Shown here: piece after piece, positions 1 through 10,137 of the stretch | Position numbering within the stretch: position 1 is the stretch's first letter | How the letters are laid out: each line of letters begins with the position of its first letter | The notes under the pieces: generated by a model | Database searches by the model: none | The model's input: only the letters and a program-made list of their open reading frames with translations | What the model was told of the DNA's origin: nothing | Translations under genes and position numbers: made by a program | NCBI GenBank assembly: GCA_014529385.2 | Contig: CM043966.1 | Coordinates: 110,936,468-111,000,467 of the forward strand | Reading direction: 5' to 3' | Length of the DNA: 64,000 bases | Origin: Adiantum capillus-veneris | Lineage: Eukaryota > Streptophyta > Polypodiopsida > Polypodiales > Pteridaceae

Positions 1-1
1 A

Positions 2-254
2 ACAAGATCCCCACAGTACAAGGATGCGACCCATCTACTTTGCTAGTAGGGTCATGAATGCTTTGGAGAGAGACTACACAGAAGCAGAACTCATGATGCT
101 TTCTCTCATGTTTGCGGTGAGAAAGCTACAACAAGATCCCCACAGTACAAGGATGCGACCCATCTACTTTGCTAGTAGGGTCATGAATGCTTTGGAGAGA
201 GACTACACAGAAGCAGAACTCATGATGCTTTCTCTCATGTTTGCGGTGAGAAAG
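2..254 (+). repeat. 129 bp in-frame tandem duplication in gypsy-1 RNase H
   Basis: A stretch of about 124 bases is repeated at a period of 129 bp (43 codons). The translated unit begins MRPIYFASRVMNALERDYTE and occurs twice in a row without breaking the frame. The same region in gypsy-2 (29610-29855) has a single copy, so this is a local duplication in gypsy-1, not a family trait. Confidence 0.95.
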
Positions 255-2396
255 TTTAGATCCTACCTGCTACCAAAACCTTTTGTAATTCTCACTGCAG
301 AAAATTTGTTCCCTTGGGTGTCATCTCAAATGAATCTTAGTACTAGGATCTCAAAGTGGATTATGGAGTTGCAAGAGTTTCAATACTCTTTCAAGGTAGA
401 AGATAGTGTGCGTGCACAATTGGCAGGGATTCTCACTTATAGGGTGCACGAAAAGGAGATTAAGGTGCCTGAAGTAAAGACCCTACCATTGCCACCACCA
501 AAAAGTATTCCTAATGCTTTTACTTTGTTCTTTGATGGAGCTTTTCGTCGAGCCACAGGAAAAGCAGGGGGAGGGCTAGTGTTGCTCAACCCAAGTGGAG
601 AGGTGGTCATGAAAGAGAAGTTCAATCTACCAAGTTCAGCTAGCAACAATGAAGCAGAATATGACACTCTACTTCATGGTTTGAAGATGTGCATTGGCCA
701 AGGGATACAACGCCTCATGGTAAAGGGAGATGCACTTCTCATTGTTAAACAGATTTTAGGCATTTGGGCATGCAAGAATGAGAGCTTACGGACAAAAGTT
801 CATGCCATTCGTAGATTGTTTAATCAATTTGAAGAAGTGCAACTATATCATATTCCTAGGAAACAGAATGAAGATGCTGATTTACTTGCACAACAAGCCG
901 TTGCATGTGTAAAGAAAGAAGTGCAGGTCATCATGGTGGCGGCTGCTGTGAAGCAACCGAGGTACCAGGGATTGGAGTCATTGGCTCCCATCATTGGCTA
1001 CATTTTGGAGGGTGAGTTTCCACCAGACTTCACAAAAGCTCAGAAGAGGAGACTGATGAAGAAGGCAAGCGTATATCTCTTCCTAGAAGGCTCCCTCTAT
1101 CAAAGAGGGAAGGATCAAGTGTGCAGACGAGTACCAACTATTAAGGAAATTCCAGCCATTCTAAAAGGTTTGCATGAAGAGGCATGTGGTGGTCATTTTG
1201 CCCAAGAATTAACTGTGAAGAAGATTTTGCTTTCGGGGTATGTTTGGCCAAGTTTGCATGTGGATGTTCAACATTGGTGTAAAAGCTGTCACACTTGTCA
1301 GATAAATGGAAATAGAAGGTTGGTGCATGGCCCGAGGCAAATAGTGCTTGCAAATGGACCCTTTGAAAAGTGGGGCATTGATGCTATGGGTCCTCTGCCT
1401 AGGACAAAAAATGGTAAACTCTACATTCTAGTGGCTGTAGACTATATGACTAGGTGGGTGGAAGCACAAAGTGTGGCAAAGGTAAATGAGAAGACAGTAA
1501 GCAAATTCGTCTACACTCACATTTGTTGTAGATTTGGCACACCTTTGGAGATTGTTTCTGATAATGGTCCAGGGTTTAGAAAAGGATTGCTCACAGAAGT
1601 TTGTGAAGAGCTTCACATTCTACATCGTCATAGCACACCATACTACCCACAGTCAAATGGTTTGGTGGAGAAGGCTAATGGTGTCATTGCAGGAATCATT
1701 AGAAAGATGGTGCAAAACAAGACAAAATTATGGGATGACTTCTTGGATGGTGCCTTGTGGGCGTATCGAACCACATACAGAGAAGCCACGGAGTTCACAC
1801 CATTTCACTTGGTCTATGGTCAAGAGGCTTTACAGCCAATTGAGCTAAACATTCCAACAATGCGACTTCATGGCAAATCAGCACAAGATGATCAAGAGGT
1901 ATGGATGGATCGACTTCTTACGTTAGTGGAGCTTGAGTGGAAAAGAGAAGCAGCATACGAGTGCTACAAGAGGAAAGCCACACAAGCGAAAGAAATGCAC
2001 GACAAGAAACTGAAGGACAAAGGCATCAAGGAAGGAGAGCTTGTGCTAAGGTATGACAATCGACTTGACAATCGTTTTGATGCCAAGTTTGAAACTAGAT
2101 GGCAAGGGCCATACATAGTCAAGAAGGCTTTCAATTCTAGCTACTATCAGCTTATGGACTTGAATGGTAAAGAGCTCTCCAGGAAGGTAAACGGGTATCG
2201 CTTGAAGCCCTATTTGAGTCGCCTTCTACCAAAGGATCTACCAAAGATCTGTCCAAAGGCCGCTGTCTCATGTAAGTATTGTTACATGAAGCATGAGTGT
2301 AACTCCAGCCAAAATTCTGAGGGGCCAAACAATGAAGATCTCGTCAAGGACTCTGAAGCACTCTCTTTGGAAAAGATGCTCTATGATGGTACATGA
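3..2396 (+). CDS. gypsy-1 pol polyprotein, 3' part: RNase H, second RNase H, integrase (partial)
   Basis: This is the C-terminal part of a Ty3/gypsy polyprotein; the frame is already open at the left edge, so the reverse transcriptase lies outside the window. In order: the tail of the RT-linked RNase H (IYFASR, YTEAELMMLS), a second RNase H of the Tat-lineage type (FFDGAF near residue 168, NNEAEYDTL near 208, GDALL and NEDADLLA), an integrase zinc finger (H..H near residue 387, then CKSCHTC), the integrase core with catalytic D-D-E (GIDAMG, SDNGPGF, NGLVEKANG) and a GPY/F-type C-terminal module (RWQGPYIV). The integrase would insert element cDNA into nuclear DNA. All visible catalytic residues are present and there is no internal stop, so this copy looks younger than gypsy-2. 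A PPT and 3' LTR follow directly. No chromodomain is visible. Family assignment is confident; the Tat lineage is inferred from the second RNase H. Confidence 0.93.
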   Translation, partial: QDPHSTRMRPIYFASRVMNALERDYTEAELMMLSLMFAVRKLQQDPHSTRMRPIYFASRVMNALERDYTEAELMMLSLMFAVRKFRSYLLPKPFVILTAENLFPWVSSQMNLSTRISKWIMELQEFQYSFKVEDSVRAQLAGILTYRVHEKEIKVPEVKTLPLPPPKSIPNAFTLFFDGAFRRATGKAGGGLVLLNPSGEVVMKEKFNLPSSASNNEAEYDTLLHGLKMCIGQGIQRLMVKGDALLIVKQILGIWACKNESLRTKVHAIRRLFNQFEEVQLYHIPRKQNEDADLLAQQAVACVKKEVQVIMVAAAVKQPRYQGLESLAPIIGYILEGEFPPDFTKAQKRRLMKKASVYLFLEGSLYQRGKDQVCRRVPTIKEIPAILKGLHEEACGGHFAQELTVKKILLSGYVWPSLHVDVQHWCKSCHTCQINGNRRLVHGPRQIVLANGPFEKWGIDAMGPLPRTKNGKLYILVAVDYMTRWVEAQSVAKVNEKTVSKFVYTHICCRFGTPLEIVSDNGPGFRKGLLTEVCEELHILHRHSTPYYPQSNGLVEKANGVIAGIIRKMVQNKTKLWDDFLDGALWAYRTTYREATEFTPFHLVYGQEALQPIELNIPTMRLHGKSAQDDQEVWMDRLLTLVELEWKREAAYECYKRKATQAKEMHDKKLKDKGIKEGELVLRYDNRLDNRFDAKFETRWQGPYIVKKAFNSSYYQLMDLNGKELSRKVNGYRLKPYLSRLLPKDLPKICPKAAVSCKYCYMKHECNSSQNSEGPNNEDLVKDSEALSLEKMLYDGT

Positions 2397-2410
2397 ATAT
2401 ACCATCATCC

Positions 2411-2424
2411 AGGGGGAGGGCTAA
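2411..2424 (+). other. polypurine tract of gypsy-1
   Basis: The purine run AGGGGGAGGG followed by CTAA lies just before the LTR start TGATAG. It would prime plus-strand DNA synthesis. The same tract is seen in reverse at 27519-27532 in gypsy-2. Confidence 0.8.
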
Positions 2425-4149
2425 TGATAGCCGTTTTTTCGGCTCTTTGTAATTGCCACAGTGAGTTACCTCACCCTACCAAAATCACCCAAACACTGTG
2501 GCTATCCCTACCATTTCACTGTACATAGGCGTGCGTGAGTCACGGGACTTTTCCCATATCTTCTTAAAAAACCCTCAGCTAGCTAGTCACTGGGCTAGGT
2601 GAGCCAAAAAAAATAAAAAAAATAAAAAAATAAAAGTATATTATGGCCTCTTTGTGTGTAAATATTTCATTGTATATATGGCCTAAATATAGGGATTTTT
2701 AATAATTATTTTGGTATTTTATTTAAATATTTATACTTAGGTGTGTGTTTTATTAAATCTATGTACACCTTCTTTCATCCTCTTACACCATAATTATATA
2801 TATATATATATTTTTTTTGCCAATATGTACATACTCTAACCTCATATTTTTCCTTTATACAAATCACTCCCACATTTTCACCCTCACCCTCGTGAAAACA
2901 AAAAATTGATTTCTACTCATTGGTTACTTTTATTATATTATTTACTTGCATACCTTTTCCTCTTTCACCCAAAATAATTCAAGGAGGGACCATATCATAT
3001 GATTCCAATATCTTTCCATATCCATAACTCCTCCATATTTTTATTATTATTTTTACTCATTATTCTAACACCATGTGCTCATTGAGCTAAAGTCGAGCTA
3101 AAGTCCATGAATAGTCCATACACTAGTCCCACCATGTATATATTTCTTATTTCACCAATAATCCTCCTCCATGCATGGGTCAAGGGCAACTTGAATGCTT
3201 TGTATTATAATATGACAAAGGAGGGGCTCACTCTTGGATGCATTGTACAAATTCAACAAAGGAGGGGACCACTAAAAGACTTTTGCAGGCATAAAAAACA
3301 GGCTTTTTGGTGAGAATTTTGGCACCTATCTCCACTCCGAATTTGGAGCGGTGGTCAAAAGAGAAAATGTAGCCCACGCTCTGAATAATCACCCCAAATG
3401 TTTTCATGATTTTTGGAGCTACCAGCTGTGAGCTATGATGTTTTTAGTGGACCCCAGTTTTCCCATGCTATGCAGCCACACTCTCTCTTCCACTTTATCA
3501 TTTTCCTCTTTCACACACACTTCTCCACTCATCATCCCCATCTCTCTCACCACTCCTCTCTGCACACTACTCACCTTCTCCTCAACCTTGAAGAATAAGA
3601 GAAACCATGGTGAACTCATACCTCCCACACACAATTCCATTCCAAAATTGACCACCTAGTCTCATTTTTCCTCCTCCAAATTATCCATATCTATCAAAAA
3701 ACCACAAAATTCAGCCTCTTCTCTTAAAAGATAGCATCATGGTGGTTGATTACTCAGCTTCAATTACCTTGTCTCTCAAGGAAGGTCAAGAGTGGAGAAA
3801 AAATGTACCGTCAAAGCTAGTGGACCGTCAACAAGCGTCAAAATTGGCCCTACTCAAGACACTTGGAGCATCAACCTTGTAAGAAATCCACCTTTTCTTA
3901 CCTCTTAAGAGTTTTTCTTCCTTATTTGTATCCTACATGGATACTCCCATTGTAAATATTCAATTCCATTTGTAAATTAATACTAACTCTACTAACACTA
4001 ACCCACTATGAAAAGTCCTATCACCTCCATTTCTCTCCTCTCTCTTTCCCCACCAACTTCTTGATAATTCCAAGCAAAAGAAATTAGATAAATTGCTGAA
4101 AATCTAACTCAACCATGGTTAGAGGAGTAACCCTAGCCTTCAAAATTGC

Positions 4150-4157
4150 TATAAAAG
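4150..4157 (+). promoter_or_regulatory. TATA box of gypsy-1 LTR promoter
   Basis: TATAAAAG lies in the context GCTATAAAAGGAGGG, the likely Pol II core promoter dividing U3 from R. The equivalent site is kept in both gypsy-2 LTRs, reversed near 25793-25800 and 35530-35537. Confidence 0.7.
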
Positions 4158-4805
4158 GAGGGTGTAGCTAGCATAAAAGGGGGGAGCCATAAGCAAGAGC
4201 ACTATGCTATAGCTTGAGAAGCCAAGCTCAACCTCTCTAGAAGGAGCTCTTGAGTGGAAGCTCATTGTCTTATGCATGTGCATGTGTTGTAATAGGGGAT
4301 TAGCAAGGGAAATCTATGCCATTGTAAGAGAGAGAGTGATCATTCAATTGAGAGTAGGAAATCTATCATTTCTCCTACTAGTGTAAGCCCAACATTCGTT
4401 GAATCAAGGAGGGTGGATTTGGACTAAGCTTGGATACTTTGTCTCCCTTCCAACGTGAAGTAATGGACAACAATGATGCGTAAGTGTTTTGGTTTTTTTT
4501 AAGTTCTTGATAGCTTGTCTCTGGTATTGTCATCAATCTAGCCATAAATCCCACATACTGTAAGAGGGCGACAGGGTGGAGAGGACTCCCCTGGCCTTAA
4601 GACAGTGATTGGGGTGGCTTTTCTAGTGATGTGTTGTGGTGAAATTTACGCAAGCTATGTTGAACAAGTACTAATCTCACTTTGATTTGTCATGACAGAT
4701 TTGTAAGAAGGTATTAATGCAACAAGCACCCCCTCCCCCTTTCTCTCTCTTTCTTAAATATATAGTTGTGTTTGCTTGATCATTGCCGATACGTTTCAAA
4801 GCAGC

Positions 4806-4817
4806 CCGAGCACTATC

Positions 4818-4859
<42 letters not shown>
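4806..4859 (+). repeat. (TC)n microsatellite in gypsy LTR
   Basis: A nearly pure CT tract sits downstream of the LTR TATA box. The homologous (GA)n tracts at about 25047-25134 and 34816-34865 in gypsy-2 have different lengths, so the tract is an inherited LTR component that changes length by slippage. Open frames reading RERERE or LSLSLS across it are artefacts. Confidence 0.95.
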
Positions 4860-4862
<3 letters not shown>

Positions 4863-5119
4863 TTTTAGTGTGTGAGAGTATTCCATTGGTGTTAGGGTTA
4901 GTGTAAATTCCTTGCTTGTTTGTGGGTTGCTCTAACGATTCTCCTCTTTTGCGTCCTAGTTCGCTCTTAACTAGGTGGTGCCCCTTGTGTAGTTGGGATT
5001 TGGCGGTGGGTTTGTTGTTTTGGTTTGTGTTGTGTTGTGCCCCAGCCCCATTGAGCAGCACGGGAGCCTTGAAGGTGTCTAGAGGCCACTCTTCTTGTTG
5101 CCCGCCCCGGACCGCCTCA

Positions 5120-5491
5120 GTGCTAAAGGCAGGGTTAGTGCATGAGGTAGAAGCACAATTGTTGAAGGAAGTGGAGGAATTGCAAAAGGAGAGAGACTGT
5201 TTGAAGCAGCAGGTTCAGCAGATGGAAGAGAATAAGAGACAGTAGCTTGCAGAGGCAGAAAAGAAAGAGGAGAATTTTACTAATAGTTTTTTGATGCAGG
5301 ATGTAGCTGAGGAGAAAGTGGCAGAAGAGCAGATTGATACTGTGATTGCAGATAGAGCACAAGAGGTGGAAATGGGAAAAGCTGATGCAGCAGAGTCAGA
5401 TGCAGTAAAGGAAGCAGAGCTGGTGGATCATAAAGTGAATGCTGAGGACCAGAGTAAGGAAGAAGCTGTGCAGCAGAGGGTGGATTCCTGA
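5120..5491 (+). pseudogene. coiled-coil ORF remnant of unknown origin
   Basis: Directly after the gypsy-1 LTR one + frame encodes a Glu/Lys/Gln-rich heptad-like segment (EVEELQKERDCLKQQVQQME), then a stop at 5243-5245, then the same frame reopens to an acidic Ala/Glu/Asp-rich tail ending VQQRVDS at 5491. No start can be assigned because the gypsy LTR lies directly upstream. The composition suggests an alpha-helical coiled coil. I recognise no family. It may be the end of an element or gene into which gypsy-1 inserted. Confidence 0.45.
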
Positions 5492-5551
5492 TCAAGGGAT
5501 ATGTGAATCCGGGTCAGATTTCTGCGAAATCTACCACCGGGGCGTGCCATG

Positions 5552-5931
5552 TGTTGAGAGGCACATGTTAGAAACTGACTCTGAATAGCTAAGTCGGATT
5601 TTGACTTATCGGATATTTACTGAGCTGTATTTTGCTAAGTCGGATGTAACTGTCTTTCAGTTGCAGTCTGCTGAATGTCTTGTGACTGGGTAGTTAAGTC
5701 GGATTTATCTATATAAGTGGGGAATGTATCTGCGCAAGAGGTATCTGTTCTCTGATATGAATGTGATGATGATGGTGCAGTGCAGCAACTATTCAGTGTA
5801 TTGTCTCTGCTTACTCTGATATTTTTGAGTAGTCATGTTTACTGTGTCTGAATTGTTGTTAATGAAGTATGGTGGAGTAGATGGTTATTCTTGCTGTGTA
5901 TGATGTTCATGTGTTGACCTAACCCACAACA
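5552..5931 (+). mobile_element. short LTR, probably copia (solo or 3' LTR)
   Basis: This 380 bp block starts TGTTGAG and ends CACAACA, giving the terminal inverted repeat TGTTG/CAACA typical of LTRs. It has a + strand TATA box (CTATATAAG near 5710). GTCGGAT-type motifs recur four times inside it (for example AAGTCGGATTT). Its right end abuts truncated copia-1 reverse transcriptase at 5932. I found no matching target duplication on both sides, so it may be a 3' LTR whose body was lost rather than a clean solo LTR. Confidence 0.6.
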
Positions 5932-5936
5932 AAAAC

Positions 5937-6473
5937 TCAAACACTTGTAATGCGAACAACTGGTGAAAAAGTCTCTTGATAATCAACACCAGCTACTTGG
6001 GAGTAACCTTTTGCAACTAAACGCACCTTGAACTTGTCAAAAGATTCATCTTCTTTTACTTTTGTCTTATACACCCACTTACATTTAATAGTTGTACGAC
6101 CAAGAGGTAATTCAGTTAGTATCCATGTACCTTTAGAGATAAGAGAATCGTACTCTGATTCCATAGCCTCTTGCCATTGATCCTTTTGTGGTGAAGAGAT
6201 AGCTTCATCATAAGTAATGGGATCTTCGGAAGTAGAAAAAGCATTATCAGCAATGTCGTCATCATAAACATGACATGATCCATGTTCAAAATCAATAGGC
6301 AGATCAAAAACAATATCAATATCATCATTGGCAACATTCGGAATGGATGGTTGTGAAGAGGAAAGTTTCTCTATAGGAAGAGTTTCATCTTCTGAAAGAA
6401 ATGGAAAAGCCTAAAACAAAGATTTAGTATCATCAGAATCATCCATGGACCATGAGCCTCCCATAAGCTGTTC
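5937..6473 (-). pseudogene. copia-1 reverse transcriptase, N-terminal fragment
   Basis: The end of integrase and the linker are followed by the start of a copia RT: MESEYDSLISKGTW, KCKWVYKTK, RLVAKGYSQVAGVDYQETFS, PVVRITSV. The YVDD catalytic region is absent because the element is cut at 5932. The linker near 6360-6470 (QLMGGSWSMDDSDD) is disrupted by the inserted inverted-repeat element. Confidence 0.85.
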
Positions 6474-6762
6474 GGGTGAAAGCATGTTAACCTGTTGCGC
6501 TTTTTGTGCTAGTTAGCAGTTTCAAGTTAGCACATCTTCAAAAAGTTGGGCGTCCGGTAAATTTTTTTACAAATAATATCAAAATTTATCGGAGGTTGTA
6601 CATTTGGATTCGTTGTTTCAAGTGCTTTCTATTGATATATCATATGTCATAGATCTTGGAGATGTAGCTCAAGTTATTGTACTAGTTAGCATATGTCAAA
6701 ATTGTGCTAGTTAGCATTGTCCAGGACATGAAAAAGCATAACAAGTTAACATGCTTTCACCC
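6474..6762. mobile_element. MITE-like element with TIR GGGTGAAAGCATGTTAAC
   Basis: This 289 bp non-coding segment has inverted ends GGGTGAAAGCATGTTAAC and its complement. It interrupts the copia-1 linker: copia protein sequence resumes on both sides. Subterminal motifs GTGCTAGTTAGCA occur near both ends. No transposase is encoded. A target duplication is not evident, so the superfamily is not assigned. Another copy lies at 49628-49917 and a partial one at 42932. Confidence 0.8.
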
Positions 6763-8100
6763 ATTTGTTAAAAGTAGCATCACGATTCACAATTACTTTC
6801 TTGGAGGAAGGGTCATAGAATTTTTAGCCTTTGGAAGTGTCAGAATATCCAATAAAAATAACTTTAAGACCAGGAGCATCAAGCTTTGTTCGTGTTTCTT
6901 TGGGAACATGAATATAAGCAATACATCCAAAGGTTCGAAAATGAGACACAGAAGGAATGTCACCTGTCCATGCTGTGATGGGTATCTTACCAGAGGGTGC
7001 AATAGTAGGAAGATGATTCTGAATAAATATTGCTGTCAAAGTAGCTTCAGCCCAAAAAACACGAGATAAGCCAAATGAATCAGCATACATCTTACAACAT
7101 TGAGAATAGTGTGATTCTTTCGTTCAGCAACACCGTTCTATTGAGGCGAATATGGAATAGTGTGTTCATGATGAATTCCACTGTCAGCACAGTAACTCAC
7201 AAACTCTCGAGAAACATATTCGCCTCCATTGTCACTACAAAGCTTCTTAAGGCGACAACCAGTTTGAAGTGGAATTGTTTGAAAACAGATAAGGCTTCAG
7301 GTTTTTGTCTAAGTAGGAATACAGTCGTATACCTTGAGAAATCATCAATGAAAGTAATGAAGTAGCGGTATTGTGATCTTGAAGAAGGTAGAGGTCCACA
7401 TATATCAGTATGAACAAGATCCAATATGTCATGAGAATGAGTTGTATTTGAAAGAGCAAAGGGTTTACGATTGTGTTTCCCAAGAGCACAAAATTCACAA
7501 ATTCCCATATGGGGATGGGCTTTAAGATCCATGCCATGAACAAGATCATGACGTTGAAGATCAAGGAGTTTTGAGAAATCAGCATGAACAAAACGGTGAT
7601 GCCATAGTTTGCAATCATGATCACCTGAAGCAGTGACAATATTTTCTACAACATCGTTGAGAGAGAGAGTTCAAACAAATTACCGTTTCGAGGAGTAGTG
7701 GGTATAGTTTGTCCATCTTTCTCAATTCGGCATTTGGTATGATCAAATCCAACAAACAGACCAAGATCAACAAGTCTAGCAACTGAAAGAAGATTACGTT
7801 GAAGATCTGGTACATGTAATACTCCAAGATATAAGTCTCCAATACCCTTTACTTGACAAGTAGTATCATCAACAAGATAAACAACACATTGAACTGGCAG
7901 TGGATGATAGTTATGGAGCCACTTAGACTGATATGTCATATTTCTTGTAGCACCAGAATCGACAATAAAAAGTGATCCATCTCGTACATGAAGTATTCTG
8001 TCTGGAGCAACTGAACATAGGACGTAGCTTGTTTCTGGTACAATGTTGTTTCGATGTTCAGTAGCATATGCTATTCCGATCTGTGTCGAATCAACGCTTA
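6763..8100 (-). pseudogene. copia-1 protease and integrase, decayed
   Basis: From right to left I read the aspartic protease active site (FIVDSGATRN), the GAG-pre-integrase region (CEFCALGKHNRKPF) and the integrase core (HTDICGPLP, ITFIDDFSR, then in another frame [13 protein letters not shown] and SPQ-stop-NGVAERKN). At least one frameshift lies near 7250. A TAG stop stands where a Gln is normal, next to NGVAERKN near 7135, and a TAA follows GYSDTSKG near 6820. The D, D and E of the core can all be found but no longer lie in one frame. Confidence 0.85.
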
Positions 8101-9130
8101 TAGCACATATGAGTGGGATGATGAGATCGTCCACAATATTCACAACAAGAAGAAAAAGAGTCTCTAGATAAACGTGGTTGTTTTGTGGTAATATTGTGTT
8201 CTTCATCATATTGACGTGCCCAACAATTATCTTCAGTATGGCCATTTCTGTTGCAGTAAGAACATTGCTTATTAGGAAATTTGAGACGAGAGAAAATATT
8301 ACTGTGACGGCCAACTCTGCGGTTTCCTCGTTGAAATGGACGCCTTCGAGCATAAAAAGCACGTTCCATCTGTTGTGACTCAGTCTCCTCTTGTGAAATC
8401 ATAGCTGTATCATGACCAGCATTAGGACGTTCTTGACATTGAGAGTATTCAATTAAATACATGCAGGCTTGGTCGAAATCAAGACCATCTTTATTAGAGA
8501 GAATAGTAACAATGTTATCATAAGAAGAGTCCTTCACCGTATCAAGGAGAAGTGTAATCAGTTGATTTTGTGGAACAGGATCACCGGCAGCAGCAAGTTG
8601 ATTAATAATAGATTTGAAAGATTCAATATGTCCCGTCATGGAAGTACCAACTTCATATTGTAAGTTGTTAAGAAACCCTCTCAAATAAAGTATTTCTATG
8701 ACAGATTTCTTCTGAAAGTTTGCAATAAGGTACTTCCATACGTCGTGAGAAGTAGGCAGTTCATACATATCAAGCAAAAGGGAATCAGTAAGAGCAGAAA
8801 GGATATACCGACGAGATGCTTTATCACGTCGTTGCCAATCCGTATAGGCAACATTCCAATCTTCAAATATAGGTCCTTCAGTGATAAGCACGTTATCATT
8901 ATCCGTATCAACAGGCTGAGATGGACAAACACGATTTCCAAGAACAACATCGGAGAGTTCATCGCCTTCAAGAATTAACAACATCGTTGCTTTCCAGCCT
9001 GGAAAACTTTGACCTTGGAAAGGAGGAAGAGAACGCTGGCCAGAAGGAAAGCCGTTGACGAGAATATTCATTGGAAAGGAGGAAGAGAACGTTGGCCAGA
9101 AGGAAAGCCGTTGACGAGAATATTCATAGC
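8091..9130 (-). pseudogene. copia-1 gag with two zinc knuckles
   Basis: This is a retrotransposon Gag of the plant copia type, which would form the particle and bind element RNA. The frame from M at 9071 runs about 326 residues. It includes the UBN2-like helical region (the W/L-rich stretch around DVWKYLIANFQ and FLNNLQYEVG) and two CCHC knuckles near the end, CSYCNRNGHTEDNC and CEYCGRSHHPTHMC. The natural start is probably upstream (MAMNIL near 9130), but a 56 bp duplication breaks that reading; the second copy of the duplicated ATG keeps the remaining ORF open. Protease follows in a different frame, so either frameshifting or decay separates gag from pol. Confidence 0.85.
9015..9126 (-). 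repeat. 56 bp tandem duplication at copia-1 gag start
   Basis: Two adjacent copies of a 56 bp unit begin TTGGAAAGGAGGAAGAGAAC at 9015 and 9071, differing at one base. Because 56 is not a multiple of three, the upstream start is thrown out of frame, while the duplicated ATG at 9071 restores an initiation site. Confidence 0.95.
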
Positions 9131-9890
9131 CATATCTTGTTGCAAGAAGACGTATAAGATAAGATCGCAGAATCTGTACACCATATATGGTGAAGGCCGC
9201 AATTGAGAATGACAGAGATATAAGGACTTCGTTCTGTCAATGATAAACATAAGAAGGATGCTCAAGGAACGTCCAAAGATGTGAGAGACGTCACCCAAAA
9301 AAGGCAGAGTAAAGGAGACGTTAATAATAAAAGAGTCCTCAAAATAGAGTGGCGTGAGACGCAAGATTGATGGCCACAATATGAATAACAAAAAGCTAAA
9401 TCTTCTTGAAAAAGTTAACGCCAAAATAAGAAAAAAAATCGCGGACGCTTCACGAAGAAGTAGGACGAAGAAAGCTGCGTCAAGCTCAATTGAAGTAAAA
9501 ATAGCATAACTTTCTGCTGCGAACTCCGATTGACGAAAACCTAGAACTCAAATCAAAGAGCTCAAGGAGACAAACAAGTTTTGGATGGAAAGTGCCATTG
9601 TGCTACGCTCCATTGCGCTTTTCCCGTTTCTCCAAATTTTGAGCAGAACGCCCTGAAAAATTGAGATGAAGTTCAGGGTGTCATCAACAAGAAAACGTAA
9701 TCAACGATTAGATTGATTAGCAATAAACGCCACATAAAACACTAATCATATTCTGCTTAACACAAAACAACCACAATTAACAAGAATCAATGCTCAAAAA
9801 TAAAATTTGTAGCAGTTTTGAATCTTACATGCAAATCGCAGACACATACTGTTTGGTCACCATGAATTGAATCGGCGCGTGATCGTTACC

Positions 9891-9902
9891 GCTCTGATAC
9901 CA
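9891..9902 (-). other. primer binding site of copia-1 (tRNA-Met type)
   Basis: On the minus strand TGGTATCAGAGC follows directly on the LTR end CTCAACA. This is the classic plant initiator tRNA-Met primer site and fixes the inner border of the 5' LTR. Confidence 0.92.
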
Positions 9903-10137
9903 TGTTGAGATGTAGAGACAAAGAGAGAGAGACGAGACAAGAGACACACCATATACGCTCCCAAAGACTGATTCATATTGAGGACAAGATACAAATATAT
10001 AGGTGAGACCAAGTTGAGTAGAGTGAGCCATATATAGCTCCAAAACATTGAATTTCTCTATTCCCTTGTCCCCCATCTGTGCCAATAGAGGGGTCTTAGC
10101 TTAGGAGACTCTCCTAGCCAGTGTCTGCCTCTTTACA
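9903..10137 (-). mobile_element. copia-1 5' LTR (right border tentative)
   Basis: On the minus strand the LTR ends ATCTCAACA at 9903. Reading back, a plausible start is TGTAAAGAGGCAGACACTGG at 10137, giving 235 bp with a TATA-like TATATATGG near 10029. The right border has no second LTR to confirm it; GTGCACA at about 10147 is an alternative. Confidence 0.6.

Larger units (their letters stand above)
2425..5119 (+). mobile_element. gypsy-1 3' LTR (about 2.7 kb)
   Basis: The LTR starts TGATAG after the PPT and ends CCTCA; the limits come from comparison with the two gypsy-2 LTRs (25040-27518 and 34627-37275, both reversed), which are collinear with it. It holds a TATA box near 4150 and a long (TC)n tract near 4806-4859. 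The U3 region is AT-rich. GTGCT follows the end, but the target duplication cannot be tested because the 5' LTR is outside the window. Confidence 0.9.
5932..9902 (-). mobile_element. copia-1 internal region, minus strand, truncated
   Basis: A Ty1/copia element reads from right to left: PBS, gag, protease, integrase and the first part of reverse transcriptase. It stops at 5932 where another LTR begins, so most of the RT, all of the RNase H and the 3' LTR are missing. Frameshifts and stops are spread through pol. A 289 bp inverted-repeat element interrupts it at 6474-6762. It cannot be autonomous. Confidence 0.88.

Noticed and set aside
3435-3659. 74-codon Ser/Thr/Pro-rich ORF open in all three gypsy LTRs (also 26316-26540 and 36052-36276, minus)
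   Set aside because: It lies in U3 upstream of the TATA box, is low-complexity (CT-rich DNA), and the opposite strand is open as well (78 codons), so openness is better explained by base composition.
9891-9902. tRNA-Met gene fragments
   Set aside because: Only the 12 bp complementary to the tRNA 3' end are present, directly beside LTR ends; they are primer binding sites (also 11531-11542).
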